Position numbers and translations under genes: made by a program | Part shown: piece by piece, positions 52,536 to 62,504 of the stretch | Layout: every line of letters begins with the position of its first letter | Position numbering within the stretch: the stretch's first letter is position 1 | Notes under the pieces: generated by a model | What the model was told of the DNA's origin: nothing | The model's input: only the letters and a program-made list of their open reading frames with translations | Database searches by the model: none | DNA from: FEB-35 sp050263095 | GTDB lineage: Bacteria > Desulfobacterota > Deferrimicrobia > Deferrimicrobiales > Deferrimicrobiaceae | DNA length: 64,000 nucleotides | Direction of reading: 5' to 3' | Assembly (NCBI GenBank): GCA_050263095.1 | Contig: JBLNEW010000027.1 | Location: 59,271 to 123,270, forward strand

Positions 52536-52874
52536 TCACCCGCCCTCCCCCGCCAGTTCATTCACCTTGGCGGCCATGATGAAATCGTTATCGTGAAGGC
52601 CGCGGATCTTGTGGGTCTGGAAGGAGATGTTGCAATAACCCCACCCGACCGCTATGTCCGGGTGATGCCCTTCCCGATCCGCCAGCTCGCCGACCGCCCG
52701 TGCGAACTCCATGGCGGATGCGAAATCCTTGTACTTGAACCTGCGTTCGATCCTTCCACCGCCGGCGGAAATCGTCCAGCCGGGCGTTTCCGCAAGGTAT
52801 CGCCGCGCTTCATCCTCCGCCAGGGGAGCAACGCCGCCGCGGCACGGCACGCACGTCTTTTCCGCCAGCCCCAT
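52536..52874 (-). CDS. phhB: Pterin-4a-carbinolamine dehydratase
   Basis: A 112-residue protein with the PCD signature EGHHPDIAVGWGYCNISFQTH followed by GLHDNDFIMAAKVNELA. In organisms with phenylalanine hydroxylase it recycles tetrahydropterin; in many bacteria it has a second role in molybdopterin or DNA-binding regulation. No hydroxylase is present in the window. The N-terminal CVPCRGG (CxxC) is common in bacterial members. Monocistronic. Confidence 0.92.
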   Translation of the reverse strand: MGLAEKTCVPCRGGVAPLAEDEARRYLAETPGWTISAGGGRIERRFKYKDFASAMEFARAVGELADREGHHPDIAVGWGYCNISFQTHKIRGLHDNDFIMAAKVNELAGEGG

Positions 52875-52996
52875 ACACCGCCCTCCTGGATATTAGATGT
52901 CCGGACCGGCCCGCGAGAGGCGGCGCGCAAACGGGATTGCGCGGTCGGATCATTTCGCAGGAAATGAGGATTCCAGGCGGTCCAGGGACGACGCCC

Positions 52997-53482
52997 TTAT
53001 GACCGGAAGTTGACGAACTGCATCTCCACGCCGAGGTCCTTGGATTTAAGCATCCCGATGACCTCCTGCAGGTCGTTGATGTTCTTCCCGGACACGCGCA
53101 CCTGCTCGTCCTGGATCTGGGACTGGACTTTCAGCTTCGTCTCCTTGACGAGGGCGATTATCTCCCTCCCCTTCTCCTTGGATATCCCCTGTACTATCGT
53201 GATGACCTGCCGGACCCTGCCGCCCGAGGCGGGCTCCGCCTTCCCGTACTGGAGAGCCTTGAGCGATACCCCCCGTCTCACGAACTTCGACTGGAGCACG
53301 TCCACGACCGCCTTCAGCCGGAAGTCGTCGTCGGCCAGAACCTTGATGCCGTCCTTGTCCAGCGAGACTTCGCACTTCGAGCCCTTGAAGTCGTAACGCT
53401 GGCCGATCTCCTTGATCGCCTGGTTGACCGCGTTGTCGACCTCCTGCATGTCGACCACCGAAACGATATCGAAGGACGGCAT
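52997..53482 (-). CDS. yajQ: YajQ-family (UPF0234) nucleotide-binding protein
   Basis: A 161-residue protein starting MPSFDIVSVVDMQEVDNAVN, with RYDFKGSKCEVSL and QGISKEKGREIIALVKETKLKVQ, and the C-terminal FVNFRS typical of YajQ. Family members bind c-di-GMP or tRNA/GTP in different bacteria. The start is the internal ATG with GGGAGGAATCG upstream, not the TTG/ATG further out. Divergent from the chorismate mutase gene. Confidence 0.93.
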   Translation of the reverse strand: MPSFDIVSVVDMQEVDNAVNQAIKEIGQRYDFKGSKCEVSLDKDGIKVLADDDFRLKAVVDVLQSKFVRRGVSLKALQYGKAEPASGGRVRQVITIVQGISKEKGREIIALVKETKLKVQSQIQDEQVRVSGKNINDLQEVIGMLKSKDLGVEMQFVNFRS

Positions 53483-53628
53483 CGATTCCTCCCTTTCCTC
53501 CCGCATTTTCGCAGCGCCCATCCGCCGCATTGCCGGGAAGCAACGGAGACTATATCATTGCGTCAGGCGAATTCAACGCGGGCCGGGCGCAACGCCCGCC
53601 GCTACGAAACAGCTACGGCGAGGTGGAC

Positions 53629-53916
53629 GTGGAAATAGACGAGATACGGAAGCGTATCGATCTCCTGGACGACGTGCTGCTGCGGATCTTCAACGAGCGC
53701 GCCCGGCTGGCCCTCGAAATAGGGAACCGGAAAAAAAGCCTGGGCCTTCCGGTGTTCGATCCGGCGCGGGAGAAGCGCATATTCGCGCGGATGAAGGGGG
53801 ACAACCCCGGTCCGCTGGACGGCGGCGCCATCGTTCGGCTGTTCGAGAGGGTCGTGGACGAGTCTCGCCGCCTCGAACGAATCATGTCGCAGGGGGAAGG
53901 ACGGGAAGAATGCTGA
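53629..53916 (+). CDS. aroQ: AroQ-type chorismate mutase
   Basis: A 95-residue all-helical type II chorismate mutase (chorismate to prephenate). It opens EIDEIRKRIDLLDDVLLRI, with a catalytic Arg near the start, then LALEIGNRKKSLGLPVFDPAREKRI, where Lys and Arg fit active-site positions, and IVRLFERVVDESRRLE at the end. I chose GTG 53629, with GAGG 5 nt upstream; the earlier part of the frame has non-coding composition. The gene overlaps the next by 7 nt (ATGCTGA). No pheA/tyrA catalytic partner is fused. Confidence 0.85.
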   Translation: MEIDEIRKRIDLLDDVLLRIFNERARLALEIGNRKKSLGLPVFDPAREKRIFARMKGDNPGPLDGGAIVRLFERVVDESRRLERIMSQGEGREEC

Positions 53917-54119
53917 TAATAACGAAGAAGAACGCCCCCGACGAGGCGCTGGACGCCATCAAGGAATACCTGATCGGCCACGGGTTCGACATCCACCAGT
54001 CGACGGGAGCGAACCGCACCATAATCGGCGTGATCGGCGACACCGAATCGCTGGACGAGCGCGAGATAGAAGCCCTGCCCGGCGTCAGCCAGGTGGTCCG
54101 GATACGTAAGGACGACTGA
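53910..54119 (+). CDS. Stand-alone DAHP synthase N-terminal (regulatory) domain
   Basis: A 69-residue protein matching only the ferredoxin-like N-terminal domain of type I-beta DAHP synthases: MLIITKKNAPDEALDAIKEY, STGANRTIIGVIGDTES and ALPGVSQVVRIRKDD. In the full enzyme this domain is followed by a (beta/alpha)8 catalytic barrel and mediates aromatic feedback inhibition; here a stop follows directly and no barrel is encoded nearby. Co-translated with AroQ chorismate mutase, so it may be a separate regulatory subunit or an aromatic-amino-acid sensor. Catalytic activity alone is excluded. Confidence 0.75.
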   Translation: MLIITKKNAPDEALDAIKEYLIGHGFDIHQSTGANRTIIGVIGDTESLDEREIEALPGVSQVVRIRKDD

Positions 54120-54148
54120 CTTTCGCATCGCCGGGCGGCAGGGGGATG

Positions 54149-54186
54149 AAAAAAACGCCCCCCCGGGGAATACCCCGGGGGGGGCG
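54149..54186 (-). terminator. Rho-independent terminator (tRNA operon)
   Basis: About 13-bp GC stem (54156-54168 / 54173-54185) with an AATA loop, followed on the minus strand by a run of seven T. It closes the tRNA-Val/tRNA-Asp transcript; convergent to the small regulatory-domain gene. Confidence 0.8.
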
Positions 54187-54194
54187 GAGATGAA

Positions 54195-54271
<77 letters not shown>

Positions 54272-54285
54272 GATTCGTGAGCGAC

Positions 54286-54361
54286 TGGTAGGCGGAACAG
54301 GACTTGAACCTGTGACCCTCGCCTTGTAAGGGCGATGCTCTACCATCTGAGCTATCCGCCC
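54286..54361 (-). tRNA. tRNA-Val (TAC)
   Basis: Cloverleaf with acceptor GGGCGGA/TCCGCCT, D arm GCTC-AGATGGTA-GAGC, anticodon loop CTTACAA (anticodon TAC), T loop TTCAAGT and encoded CCA. First of the two tRNAs; 14 nt separate it from tRNA-Asp. Confidence 0.95.
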
Positions 54362-54394
54362 AGGTGACTGCCTCCAAAGATCGAAGACCTAATA

Positions 54395-54423
54395 AGTTAA
54401 CAAATCCCTTCCCCGAATGTCAA
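54395..54423 (-). promoter_or_regulatory. Sigma-70 promoter of the tRNA-Val/tRNA-Asp operon
   Basis: Minus-strand perfect TTGACA (54418-54423), 17-nt spacer, TTAACT (54395-54400), about 33 nt before the tRNA-Val 5' end. Best promoter match in the window. Confidence 0.6.
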
Positions 54424-54458
54424 CGCGGATGCGGACATTCTTCTGCTAAGATTGGGGC

Positions 54459-55439
54459 ATGAAGATCGCCCTTCTTGGAGCGGCCGGGTTCGTGGGAAGG
54501 ATCGCGGCGCAGGCGCTCTCCGCCCGGCCTGAAGTCCGGGATCTTCTCCTTGTGGATTACAACATCCGCGACGCGAAACGGTTCGCCAAGGCGCTTTCGC
54601 CGAAGTGCCGATGGGCGATGGCCGACGCCGGCCGCGCCCCTGAACTGGAGCGCCTGCTGGATGGAGTCGACGCGGTGGCGAACGCCGTAGGCCCGTGCTC
54701 CGAGTACGAAAAAAGGATTTTGCTTGCCTGCGCGGACAAGGCAGCCCCGGCAGCCAGCGTCGGGGACGGGACTCTCTCCGCAGAGGACTTGCGGGAAATC
54801 CACGAAGCCTTCCGCGGCAAGGGGGCCGCCTGCGTGTCCGGCTGCGGAATGATGCCGGGATGGACGGAAATCCTGTCCGCCCATTTTCTCCCGGGCGGCC
54901 CGGCGGGATCCGTGGAGCGCGGGAATCGGACGCGCCGGTTTCTATTCTGCTCGCTCGACAGGTTCGGAGGGTACGCTTTCTTCCGAAGGGCGGCAAGGAT
55001 TCCGGGGCCGGAAACGGCCGCTCCGCCCGGCTCCCGCCCCGGATGTTATTTCGCGGCCGGGGAGGATCTCTTCGGCCTGCCGCCCGGACGGCCGTCCGGG
55101 CTGTACAGTCGTCTGGGACGCAGGATCGCGGCGTTGGGGCCCGTAGGGCAGGAGCTTTCCGCGGCATTCCTTTTCTGGCTTCGCGGTTACATGAATGCCA
55201 AGGAAGGTACGCCTGCCTCGGCGGCCGGGGTGTGGACGGTCAAGGACGCCGGCACGGCCTGCGCGGCCGTCGAGGATCCGCGGGGGCGGCTCGCGGGCGT
55301 TCTGCTCGCGGAGGCATCGCTTCGGCTTGCGGCGGGCGCCAAGGGCGAAAAAGGCCTCCTGCCGCTGCACCGGTTGATCGGGCGGGAGGAGGCCGAAAGG
55401 ATCGCGGGCGAAGGCGGCGGAACGATTCTCGCCGGTTAG
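54459..55439 (+). CDS. Saccharopine dehydrogenase-like NAD(P)-binding protein
   Basis: A 326-residue Rossmann protein. The dinucleotide motif MKIALLGAAGFVGRIAAQAL opens it, followed by LLLVDYNIRDAKRFA and DAVANAVGPCSEYEKRIL, as in saccharopine dehydrogenase/homospermidine-synthase-like proteins. A Cys-rich SGCGMMPGW segment sits where the substrate pocket begins. Exact reaction unknown; many members act on amino acid or polyamine adducts. It is a lone gene, divergent from the tRNAs and overlapping lon at its 3' end by 4 nt. Confidence 0.75.
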   Translation: MKIALLGAAGFVGRIAAQALSARPEVRDLLLVDYNIRDAKRFAKALSPKCRWAMADAGRAPELERLLDGVDAVANAVGPCSEYEKRILLACADKAAPAASVGDGTLSAEDLREIHEAFRGKGAACVSGCGMMPGWTEILSAHFLPGGPAGSVERGNRTRRFLFCSLDRFGGYAFFRRAARIPGPETAAPPGSRPGCYFAAGEDLFGLPPGRPSGLYSRLGRRIAALGPVGQELSAAFLFWLRGYMNAKEGTPASAAGVWTVKDAGTACAAVEDPRGRLAGVLLAEASLRLAAGAKGEKGLLPLHRLIGREEAERIAGEGGGTILAG

Positions 55440-57853
55440 TGCCGGATGACCTCTTCGCCGGATGATCCGGGCGGGGCAGCCGAAGGTTCCGGTTCGGGCT
55501 CGGGGGGCACGACGGGTTCCGCCGGCTTCCCAGCGCCCGACATGTCGATTGCCGCCTCGATCACTTCATCCATGTGGCGCACGAACAGGATCTTCAGGCT
55601 CTTGCGGATCTTGGCGGGGATATCCGCCATGTCCTTCTCGTTTTCGGCGGGAAGGATCACGGTCTTGATCCCGCCGCGGTGCGCGGCAAGAAGCTTCTCC
55701 TTGACCCCGCCGATCGGCAGCACCCGCCCGCGCAGCGTTATCTCGCCCGTCATCGCGAGGTCGTTCCTCGCGGGCACACGCAGGAGCGCGGAAGCCAGCG
55801 CCGTCGCCATGGTGATCCCGGCGGACGGGCCGTCCTTCGGGATCGCTCCCTCCGGCACGTGTATGTGGATGTCGATCTTCTGGTAGAAGGAGCGGTCCAG
55901 CTCCATGCGGTCGGCGCGGGTGCGTATGTAGGAGAGGGCGGCGTGCGCCGATTCCTGCATCACTTCCCCGAGCTTGCCGGTAACTTTAAGGTTCCCCTTC
56001 CCCGGCATGAGGGCCGCTTCGATCAGCAGGAGCTCCCCTCCGAACTCGGTCCATGCAAGCCCCGTCACCAGCCCGATCTGCCCCTTCTCCTCGGCTTCCC
56101 CGTACCGGAATTTGGCCGGCCCCAGGTAGCCGCGAACCGCCTGTGGAGACACGCGCACTTTCACGACGGACGGGTCCTTGACCACCTCCCGGGCGATCTT
56201 CCTGCAGATCGAGGCGATCTCCCGCTCCAGGTTGCGCACTCCGGCCTCGCGCGTGTAGTAGCGGATGATCTGGATGATCGCCGGATCCGCGAAAGACACC
56301 TTGTCGCGGGACAGCCCGTGCTCGTCCAGTTTTTTCTTCAGCAGGTGATCGCGGGCGATGTTGAGCTTCTCGACCTCCGTGTACCCCGGAAGGCGGATGA
56401 TCTCCATCCGGTCCTGCAGGGGAGGAGGAATACCGTGCAGCATATTGGCAGTGGTGATGAACATGACGTCGGACAGGTCGTAGTCGACGTCCAGGTAATG
56501 GTCGTTGAAGCAGTTGTTCTGCTCCGGGTCGAGCACCTCGAGGAGCGCCGCCGAAGGGTCCCCCCGAAAGTCCATGGACATCTTGTCGACCTCGTCGAGC
56601 AGGAACACCGGGTTAACCGTCCCCGCCTTTTTCATCTGGTGGATGATCTTGCCGGGCAGCGCCCCGATGTACGTGCGCCGGTGCCCCCGGATCTCCGCCT
56701 CGTCGCGGACGCCGCCCAGCGACATCCTGACGAACTTGCGCCCCATCGCTCGGGCGATCGACCGGGCCAGGGAGGTCTTCCCCACGCCCGGAGGCCCGAC
56801 GAAGCACAGGATCGGCCCTTTCAGCTTCGACACCAGCTTGCGGACGGCCAGGTACTCGAGGATGCGTTCCTTGACCTTCTCCAGCCCGTAGTGGTCCTCG
56901 TTCAGGACCCTCTCGGCCGCTTCGATATCCAGCTTGTCCTCCGTCCGCTCCTGCCAGGGGATGGAGATCAGCCAGTCGACGTAGTTGCGGCTCACGGTGG
57001 CCTCGGCCGACATCGCGGACATCATGCGGAGCTTCTTGATCTCCTTCTGGACCTTCTGCACCGCCTCCTTGCTCATCCCCTTCTTCTTGACCTTCTCCTC
57101 GAGCTCGTCAAGCTCGGTCTTCCCCTCGTCCCCCTGCCCCAGCTCCTTCTGGATGGCGCGCATCTGCTCGTTAAGGTAGAACTCCCGCTGCGTCCTCTCC
57201 ATCTGCTTCTTGACCCGGCCCCGGATCCTCCGCTCGATCTCGAGGATCTCTATCTCCGATTCCATAAGGCCGAGGATCTTCTCCAGGCGCTCCCGGTCCG
57301 ACTCGATCTCCAGGACCGTCTGCTTGTCCGACAGCTTGATGGGCAGGTGCGCCGCCACGGTGTCGGCCACCCGCGAGGGGTCGTTGAGGGAGCCTACCTG
57401 CGACAGCACCTCGGACGGGATCTTCTTGCTGAGCTTGGCGAAGCTCTCGAAGGACGCGAGCACGTTGCGGATCAGCGCCTCGGCGTGCGCTCCCGTGACC
57501 CGCTCGGGGACTATCTCCTCGGTGCTGACCTGGAAATAGCGGTCGTTGGGAAGATAATGGACGACCTTCGCCCTGGCCCGTCCCTCCACGAGCACCTTGA
57601 CCGTCCCGTCCGGGAGCTTCAGCAGCTGGACGATGTGGCTGACGGTCCCGATGCGGCGGATGTCCTCCTCCGCCGGGTCGTTCGTGGAAGCGTCCTCCTG
57701 GGCCGCGAGGAAGATTAGGCGGTCCATGGACAGGGCGGCTTCGAGCGCCGCGATCGACTTGTCGCGTCCCACGAACAGGGGCACCACCATGTGTGGAAAC
57801 ACGACGATGTCGCGCAGCGGAAGCAGCGGCAGGATCTTTTTCCTGTCTTCCAT
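55436..57853 (-). CDS. lon: ATP-dependent protease Lon
   Basis: A 805-residue LonA. N-terminal LON substrate-recognition domain (about 6-200), coiled coil, AAA+ module with GPPGVGKTSLARSIARAMG and RRTYIGALPGKI, and a protease domain with the catalytic Ser in PKDGPSAGITMA and Lys in VLPIGGVKEKLLAA. The start is the ATG of MEDRKK: ATGGAGGTTGTC provides a perfectly spaced SD, so the ATG four codons earlier is less likely. It ends with a Pro/Glu-rich tail. Last gene of the tig-clpP-clpX-lon block. Confidence 0.96.
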   Translation of the reverse strand: MEDRKKILPLLPLRDIVVFPHMVVPLFVGRDKSIAALEAALSMDRLIFLAAQEDASTNDPAEEDIRRIGTVSHIVQLLKLPDGTVKVLVEGRARAKVVHYLPNDRYFQVSTEEIVPERVTGAHAEALIRNVLASFESFAKLSKKIPSEVLSQVGSLNDPSRVADTVAAHLPIKLSDKQTVLEIESDRERLEKILGLMESEIEILEIERRIRGRVKKQMERTQREFYLNEQMRAIQKELGQGDEGKTELDELEEKVKKKGMSKEAVQKVQKEIKKLRMMSAMSAEATVSRNYVDWLISIPWQERTEDKLDIEAAERVLNEDHYGLEKVKERILEYLAVRKLVSKLKGPILCFVGPPGVGKTSLARSIARAMGRKFVRMSLGGVRDEAEIRGHRRTYIGALPGKIIHQMKKAGTVNPVFLLDEVDKMSMDFRGDPSAALLEVLDPEQNNCFNDHYLDVDYDLSDVMFITTANMLHGIPPPLQDRMEIIRLPGYTEVEKLNIARDHLLKKKLDEHGLSRDKVSFADPAIIQIIRYYTREAGVRNLEREIASICRKIAREVVKDPSVVKVRVSPQAVRGYLGPAKFRYGEAEEKGQIGLVTGLAWTEFGGELLLIEAALMPGKGNLKVTGKLGEVMQESAHAALSYIRTRADRMELDRSFYQKIDIHIHVPEGAIPKDGPSAGITMATALASALLRVPARNDLAMTGEITLRGRVLPIGGVKEKLLAAHRGGIKTVILPAENEKDMADIPAKIRKSLKILFVRHMDEVIEAAIDMSGAGKPAEPVVPPEPEPEPSAAPPGSSGEEVIRH

Positions 57854-57903
57854 GACAACCTCCATGGCGAAAGCCGGCCCCGAACCGAAGGGGCCTTCCG
57901 GCT

Positions 57904-59157
<1,254 letters not shown>

Positions 59158-59169
59158 CGGAGGCCTCCG

Positions 59170-59778
59170 TCAATCCACGAGCGGCTTTGCGGCCGCCAGT
59201 CTCTTGTCGACCACCTGGTCGATTATACCATAGGTCCTCGCCTGCTCCGCCGACATGAAGTAGTCCCGTTCCGTGTCCGCCGCGATCCGCTCCAGCATCT
59301 GCCCTGTGTGCTTCGCCAGGATCTTGTTGAGCTCCTCACGCATCCGCAGGATCTCCTCCGCCTGGATCTTGATGTCGGTCGCCTGGCCCCTCGTCCCGCC
59401 CATAGGCTGGTGGATCAGTATCCGCGCGTTGGGCAGGGCAGTCCGCTTTCCCGCCGCGCCGCCGGCCAGGAGCACCGCCGCCATCGAGGCGGCCTGCCCT
59501 ATGCACACGGTGGAGACCTTCGGTTTTATGAACTGCATCGTGTCGTAGATGGCCATGCCGGCGGTCACCAGCCCGCCCGGCGAGTTGATGTACAGGTTTA
59601 CGTCCTTGTCGGGGTCCTCGGCCTCCAGGAACAGGAGCTGCGCGATGACCAGGTTCGCTATGTCGTCGTCGATCTGGTTCCCGATGAAGACGATCCGGTC
59701 CTTGAGCAGCCGTGAAAAGATATCGTAGGAACGCTCGCCGCGGCTGGTCTGTTCCACGACTATGGGCACAAGGGTCAT
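59170..59778 (-). CDS. clpP: Clp protease proteolytic subunit ClpP
   Basis: 202 residues. Catalytic triad: Ser in CIGQAASMAAVLLAGG, His in ARILIHQPMGGTRGQ, Asp in ERDYFMSAEQA. The short N-terminus MTLVPIVVEQTSRGERSYD resembles the usual propeptide-processing region. The ATG overlaps the tig stop (ATGA). Confidence 0.97.
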   Translation of the reverse strand: MTLVPIVVEQTSRGERSYDIFSRLLKDRIVFIGNQIDDDIANLVIAQLLFLEAEDPDKDVNLYINSPGGLVTAGMAIYDTMQFIKPKVSTVCIGQAASMAAVLLAGGAAGKRTALPNARILIHQPMGGTRGQATDIKIQAEEILRMREELNKILAKHTGQMLERIAADTERDYFMSAEQARTYGIIDQVVDKRLAAAKPLVD

Positions 59779-61064
59779 TCGGCCGGGACCTCCTCGGTGA
59801 CTTTTGCGTTATCCAGAAGGAACGCCATTACCTTCTTCTCGAGGAGCCGGTTCCGGAGAGCGTCCATCCGGTCCTCCTCCCCGTAGAGCTCCCTCACCTT
59901 TTCATAGCTCATCCGGGCCGCCGCCGCCATATCTTTCATCTCCGACTCGATCTCGGAAAACTGGACGTCGATGGCTTCCTGCTTCGCGATCGCTTCGAGC
60001 AGCAGGGAAACCCGTACGGTTCGTTCCGCGTTCGGGGCGAACCTCTCCTTCATCTTTTCGAAATCCATGTTCACTTTATTTAGGTCGACTCCCTGGGAGG
60101 CGAGCCGGTTCGCCGTGTCCTCTATCATGCTCAGGACCTGCCGGTCCACGAGCGACCGGGGAACCTCGAATGCGTTCCTTTCCGTCAGCCCCTTCTTTAT
60201 CTCCTCTTCCGCGCGATTGCGGGACCGCTCCTCGCCTTCCGCCCGCAGCCGTTCGGCAAGCTTCGACCGGAGCTCTTCCATGCTTTTTATGTCGCCGAAA
60301 TTCTTGACGAAATCTTCATTCAGCTCCGGCAGCCGCTTCTCCCGGACGCCGTTCACCACGACGTCGAAACCCACCTTCTTTCCCGCGTACTTCCTGTTTG
60401 GGGCGTCATCCGGATATTCCACCTCAACCGTCCTGCGGTCCCCCGGCGCGGCTCCCGACAGGGCCGACTCGAAATCCTTCCCGAAGGGGACCCCTCCGCC
60501 CAGGATCAGGCTCGCGGGCTGGCCGGTCTCGATCGCCTCTCCGCCGGCGGTCGATGAGAATGTCACCTCCACGAGGTCGCCGTCGGCCGCCCCGCGTCCC
60601 TCCACCCCATGGTAACTGGCGAAGGATTCCCGCAGGTTCTCGAGCGCGGCGTCAACCTGTTGCTCTTTTATCTCCACCTTCTCCTTCACCGCCGGCAGTC
60701 CCTTGTAATCCGCCGGAGTAACCTCCGGAACGACCTCGAAGGTGGCCGTGAAGGCGAACTCCCGCCCCTCGGCGATTTTCGCGCCGTCGATCCTCGGCAT
60801 CGAGAGCACCCGCAGGTTGTTCTCCTTGACCGCTTCGGCGATCGATTCCTTCACCAGGTGCTCGGCGACCTCGCCCTCTACGTGGTCCTTGAAAAGCCGC
60901 TTCACCATGGACATCGGGGCCTTGCCTTTCCGGAATCCGCGGAGAGGAACCATCTTGCGCACTTCCGCATACCCTTCCTCGATCCGCTTCGCCACTTCAT
61001 CCGGAGGGACCTCGACCCTGATTCGCTTCTCCACGCCGCTTACCGCTTCAACGCTCTTTTTCAT
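59775..61064 (-). CDS. tig: Trigger factor
   Basis: A 429-residue ribosome-bound chaperone and prolyl isomerase. The N-terminal ribosome-binding signature is GFRKGKAPMSMVKR, followed by an FKBP-like domain (about 155-240, with GDLVEVTFSSTAGGEAI and YPDDAPNRKYAGKKVGF) and a C-terminal helical arm. The ATG has GGAAAGAGAACGGAGACG upstream. First gene of the proteostasis block, downstream of tRNA-Leu. Confidence 0.96.
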   Translation of the reverse strand: MKKSVEAVSGVEKRIRVEVPPDEVAKRIEEGYAEVRKMVPLRGFRKGKAPMSMVKRLFKDHVEGEVAEHLVKESIAEAVKENNLRVLSMPRIDGAKIAEGREFAFTATFEVVPEVTPADYKGLPAVKEKVEIKEQQVDAALENLRESFASYHGVEGRGAADGDLVEVTFSSTAGGEAIETGQPASLILGGGVPFGKDFESALSGAAPGDRRTVEVEYPDDAPNRKYAGKKVGFDVVVNGVREKRLPELNEDFVKNFGDIKSMEELRSKLAERLRAEGEERSRNRAEEEIKKGLTERNAFEVPRSLVDRQVLSMIEDTANRLASQGVDLNKVNMDFEKMKERFAPNAERTVRVSLLLEAIAKQEAIDVQFSEIESEMKDMAAAARMSYEKVRELYGEEDRMDALRNRLLEKKVMAFLLDNAKVTEEVPAE

Positions 61065-61117
61065 CGTCTCCGTTCTCTTTCCTTCGCTTTATATTTAGAT
61101 AGCGCCGCACCGTTCGG

Positions 61118-61199
61118 TGGTGCGAGAGGAGGGATTTGAACCCTCACGGTTGCCCACCGGATCCTAAGTCCGGCGCGTCTGCCATTCCGCCACTCTCGC
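61118..61199 (-). tRNA. tRNA-Leu (TAG)
   Basis: Class II tRNA. Acceptor GCGAGAG/CTCTCGC, D arm beginning TGGCGGAATGGCAGACGC, anticodon stem CCGGA/TCCGG with loop CTTAGGA (anticodon TAG), a variable arm GGTGGGCAACC-type, T loop TTCAAAT, discriminator A and encoded CCA. It precedes tig. Confidence 0.95.
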
Positions 61200-61231
61200 A
61201 CCCAAGTGAGCATGCATGAACGGAAAACCAC

Positions 61232-61259
61232 AGTATATCCGGAAGGTTCCCCAACGCAA
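61232..61259 (-). promoter_or_regulatory. Sigma-70 promoter of tRNA-Leu
   Basis: Minus-strand TTGCGT (61254-61259), 16-nt spacer, TATACT (61232-61237), about 32 nt before the tRNA 5' end. The transcript may continue into tig; no terminator hairpin is obvious between them. Confidence 0.5.
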
Positions 61260-61277
61260 GCGCAAAGTGTCCCCCGC

Positions 61278-62123
61278 TCAGGGGAGATGCAGGATCCGGC
61301 GGGCGTTCGACATGAAGATCTTGTCGATGACGGCGGGCGGGTAGTTTTCCGCATCCCAGTCCCGGAACAGCCGCTCGTGGGTAAGAACGGGGTAGTCCGA
61401 GCCGAACATGACCTTGTCCTGGAGCCGCCCCGCGATTTCCTTCTTGAGCTCCGGGGTGAAGTACCTGGGCGACCAGCCCGACGTCTCCATGTAGACGTTG
61501 GCCTTGTGGAGAAGGATGGCTATCATCTCGCTCTGCCACGGCCACGCAGGGTGGCATGCGATGATTTTCAGCCTCGGGAAATCCGCCGCGACGTCGTCAA
61601 GGTGGATGGGCTGGGTGTACTTGAGCTTCAATCCCATCCCACCCGGCGTCCCCGCTCCCAGTCCCGTCGTGCCCGTGTGGAACTGGACCGGGACTTTGAG
61701 CTCCACGCACTTCTCGTAGAGGGGATAGAACCGCCGGTCGTTCGGGAAAAACGCCTGCGCCACGCCCTGGAACTTGACGCCGGCCATTCCCAGGCTCCTT
61801 ACCGCCCTATCCAGTTCGCGCACGGCATCTTCCCCCTTCCACGGATCGACCGAGGCCCAAGCGCCCACGATCGCGTCGGGAAAGCGGGCGCGCAGGGAAA
61901 CCACGTAATCGTTGGTCGTGGCGGGCAGCTTCGTCGTCGATTCCGCGTCCCAGGCTATTATCATGACGCCGACTCCCGCCCCGCGGAACTCCTCCGCCAT
62001 CTCGTCGTCCGTGCGGACGCGGAACGGCGTCTTGTAGTACGCATCGAGGGCCTCGAAGTAAGGCCGCATCGATTCGTACCACGGGCGCGTGCTCGGATGC
62101 GCGTGGATGTCGATCGCTTTCAA
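61278..62123 (-). CDS. Amidohydrolase-2-family metal-dependent hydrolase
   Basis: A 281-residue TIM-barrel hydrolase. It opens MKAIDIHAHPSTRP with the HxH metal pair, continues with VPVQFHTGTTG and IIACHPAWPW and closes with VMFGSDYPVLTHERL (metal Asp). This is the amidohydrolase-2/decarboxylase (ACMSD-like) subfamily, acting on small aromatic or carboxylic substrates; substrate not predictable. It lies 4 nt after the PilZ gene on the same strand, so the two may share a transcript. Confidence 0.85.
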   Translation of the reverse strand: MKAIDIHAHPSTRPWYESMRPYFEALDAYYKTPFRVRTDDEMAEEFRGAGVGVMIIAWDAESTTKLPATTNDYVVSLRARFPDAIVGAWASVDPWKGEDAVRELDRAVRSLGMAGVKFQGVAQAFFPNDRRFYPLYEKCVELKVPVQFHTGTTGLGAGTPGGMGLKLKYTQPIHLDDVAADFPRLKIIACHPAWPWQSEMIAILLHKANVYMETSGWSPRYFTPELKKEIAGRLQDKVMFGSDYPVLTHERLFRDWDAENYPPAVIDKIFMSNARRILHLP

Positions 62124-62127
62124 GGCG

Positions 62128-62460
62128 CTACTGGAGGTCCAGCCCCTCCTCGAACGCCTCGGCGGGGAGGTCGAACTGCATCCCGAATATGTAGGATCCC
62201 ATCGGCTCGTCCGCCCCGCGGAACCAGACGACCTTTCCCGATACCCGGACGGGAGGGTCGCCTTCGACGAAGACGGTGGCGTCGACCTTGTTTCGCGTGG
62301 TCATCAGGGTGTCGTACATGACGTGGATGCCGTCGGGCGCTATCTTCGGGGTGACGACGGACATGCCGTTCACGGAAAGATCTTTCACGGTCCCGGTCAC
62401 CGGGGACGAGACCCTTGCCGGATCCCGGCCGCTCTGGACGGTAAAGACTACTGTGGCCAT
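62128..62460 (-). CDS. PilZ-domain protein (c-di-GMP receptor candidate)
   Basis: A 110-residue PilZ-like beta barrel: TGTVKDLSVNGMSVVTPKIA corresponds to the D/NxSxxG motif, and FGMQFDLPAEAFEEGLDL to the C-terminal strand/helix. The RxxxR motif usually N-terminal to it reads as QSGRDPARVSS, so c-di-GMP binding is plausible but not certain. The start is the ATG of MATVVFTV. It lies 44 nt downstream of an HD-GYP protein on the same strand, so a phosphodiesterase and a c-di-GMP receptor are co-encoded. Confidence 0.8.
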   Translation of the reverse strand: MATVVFTVQSGRDPARVSSPVTGTVKDLSVNGMSVVTPKIAPDGIHVMYDTLMTTRNKVDATVFVEGDPPVRVSGKVVWFRGADEPMGSYIFGMQFDLPAEAFEEGLDLQ

Positions 62461-62504
62461 TCTCTTGCGTCTCTCCTTTCTTCTCCTCTCCCTGGAAAAC
62501 AGGG

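Noticed and set aside
55574..57718. 714-codon plus-strand reading frame opposite lon
   Set aside because: Antisense shadow of Lon caused by high GC; rich in His/Leu/Arg/Asp without motifs, while the minus strand encodes a complete Lon.
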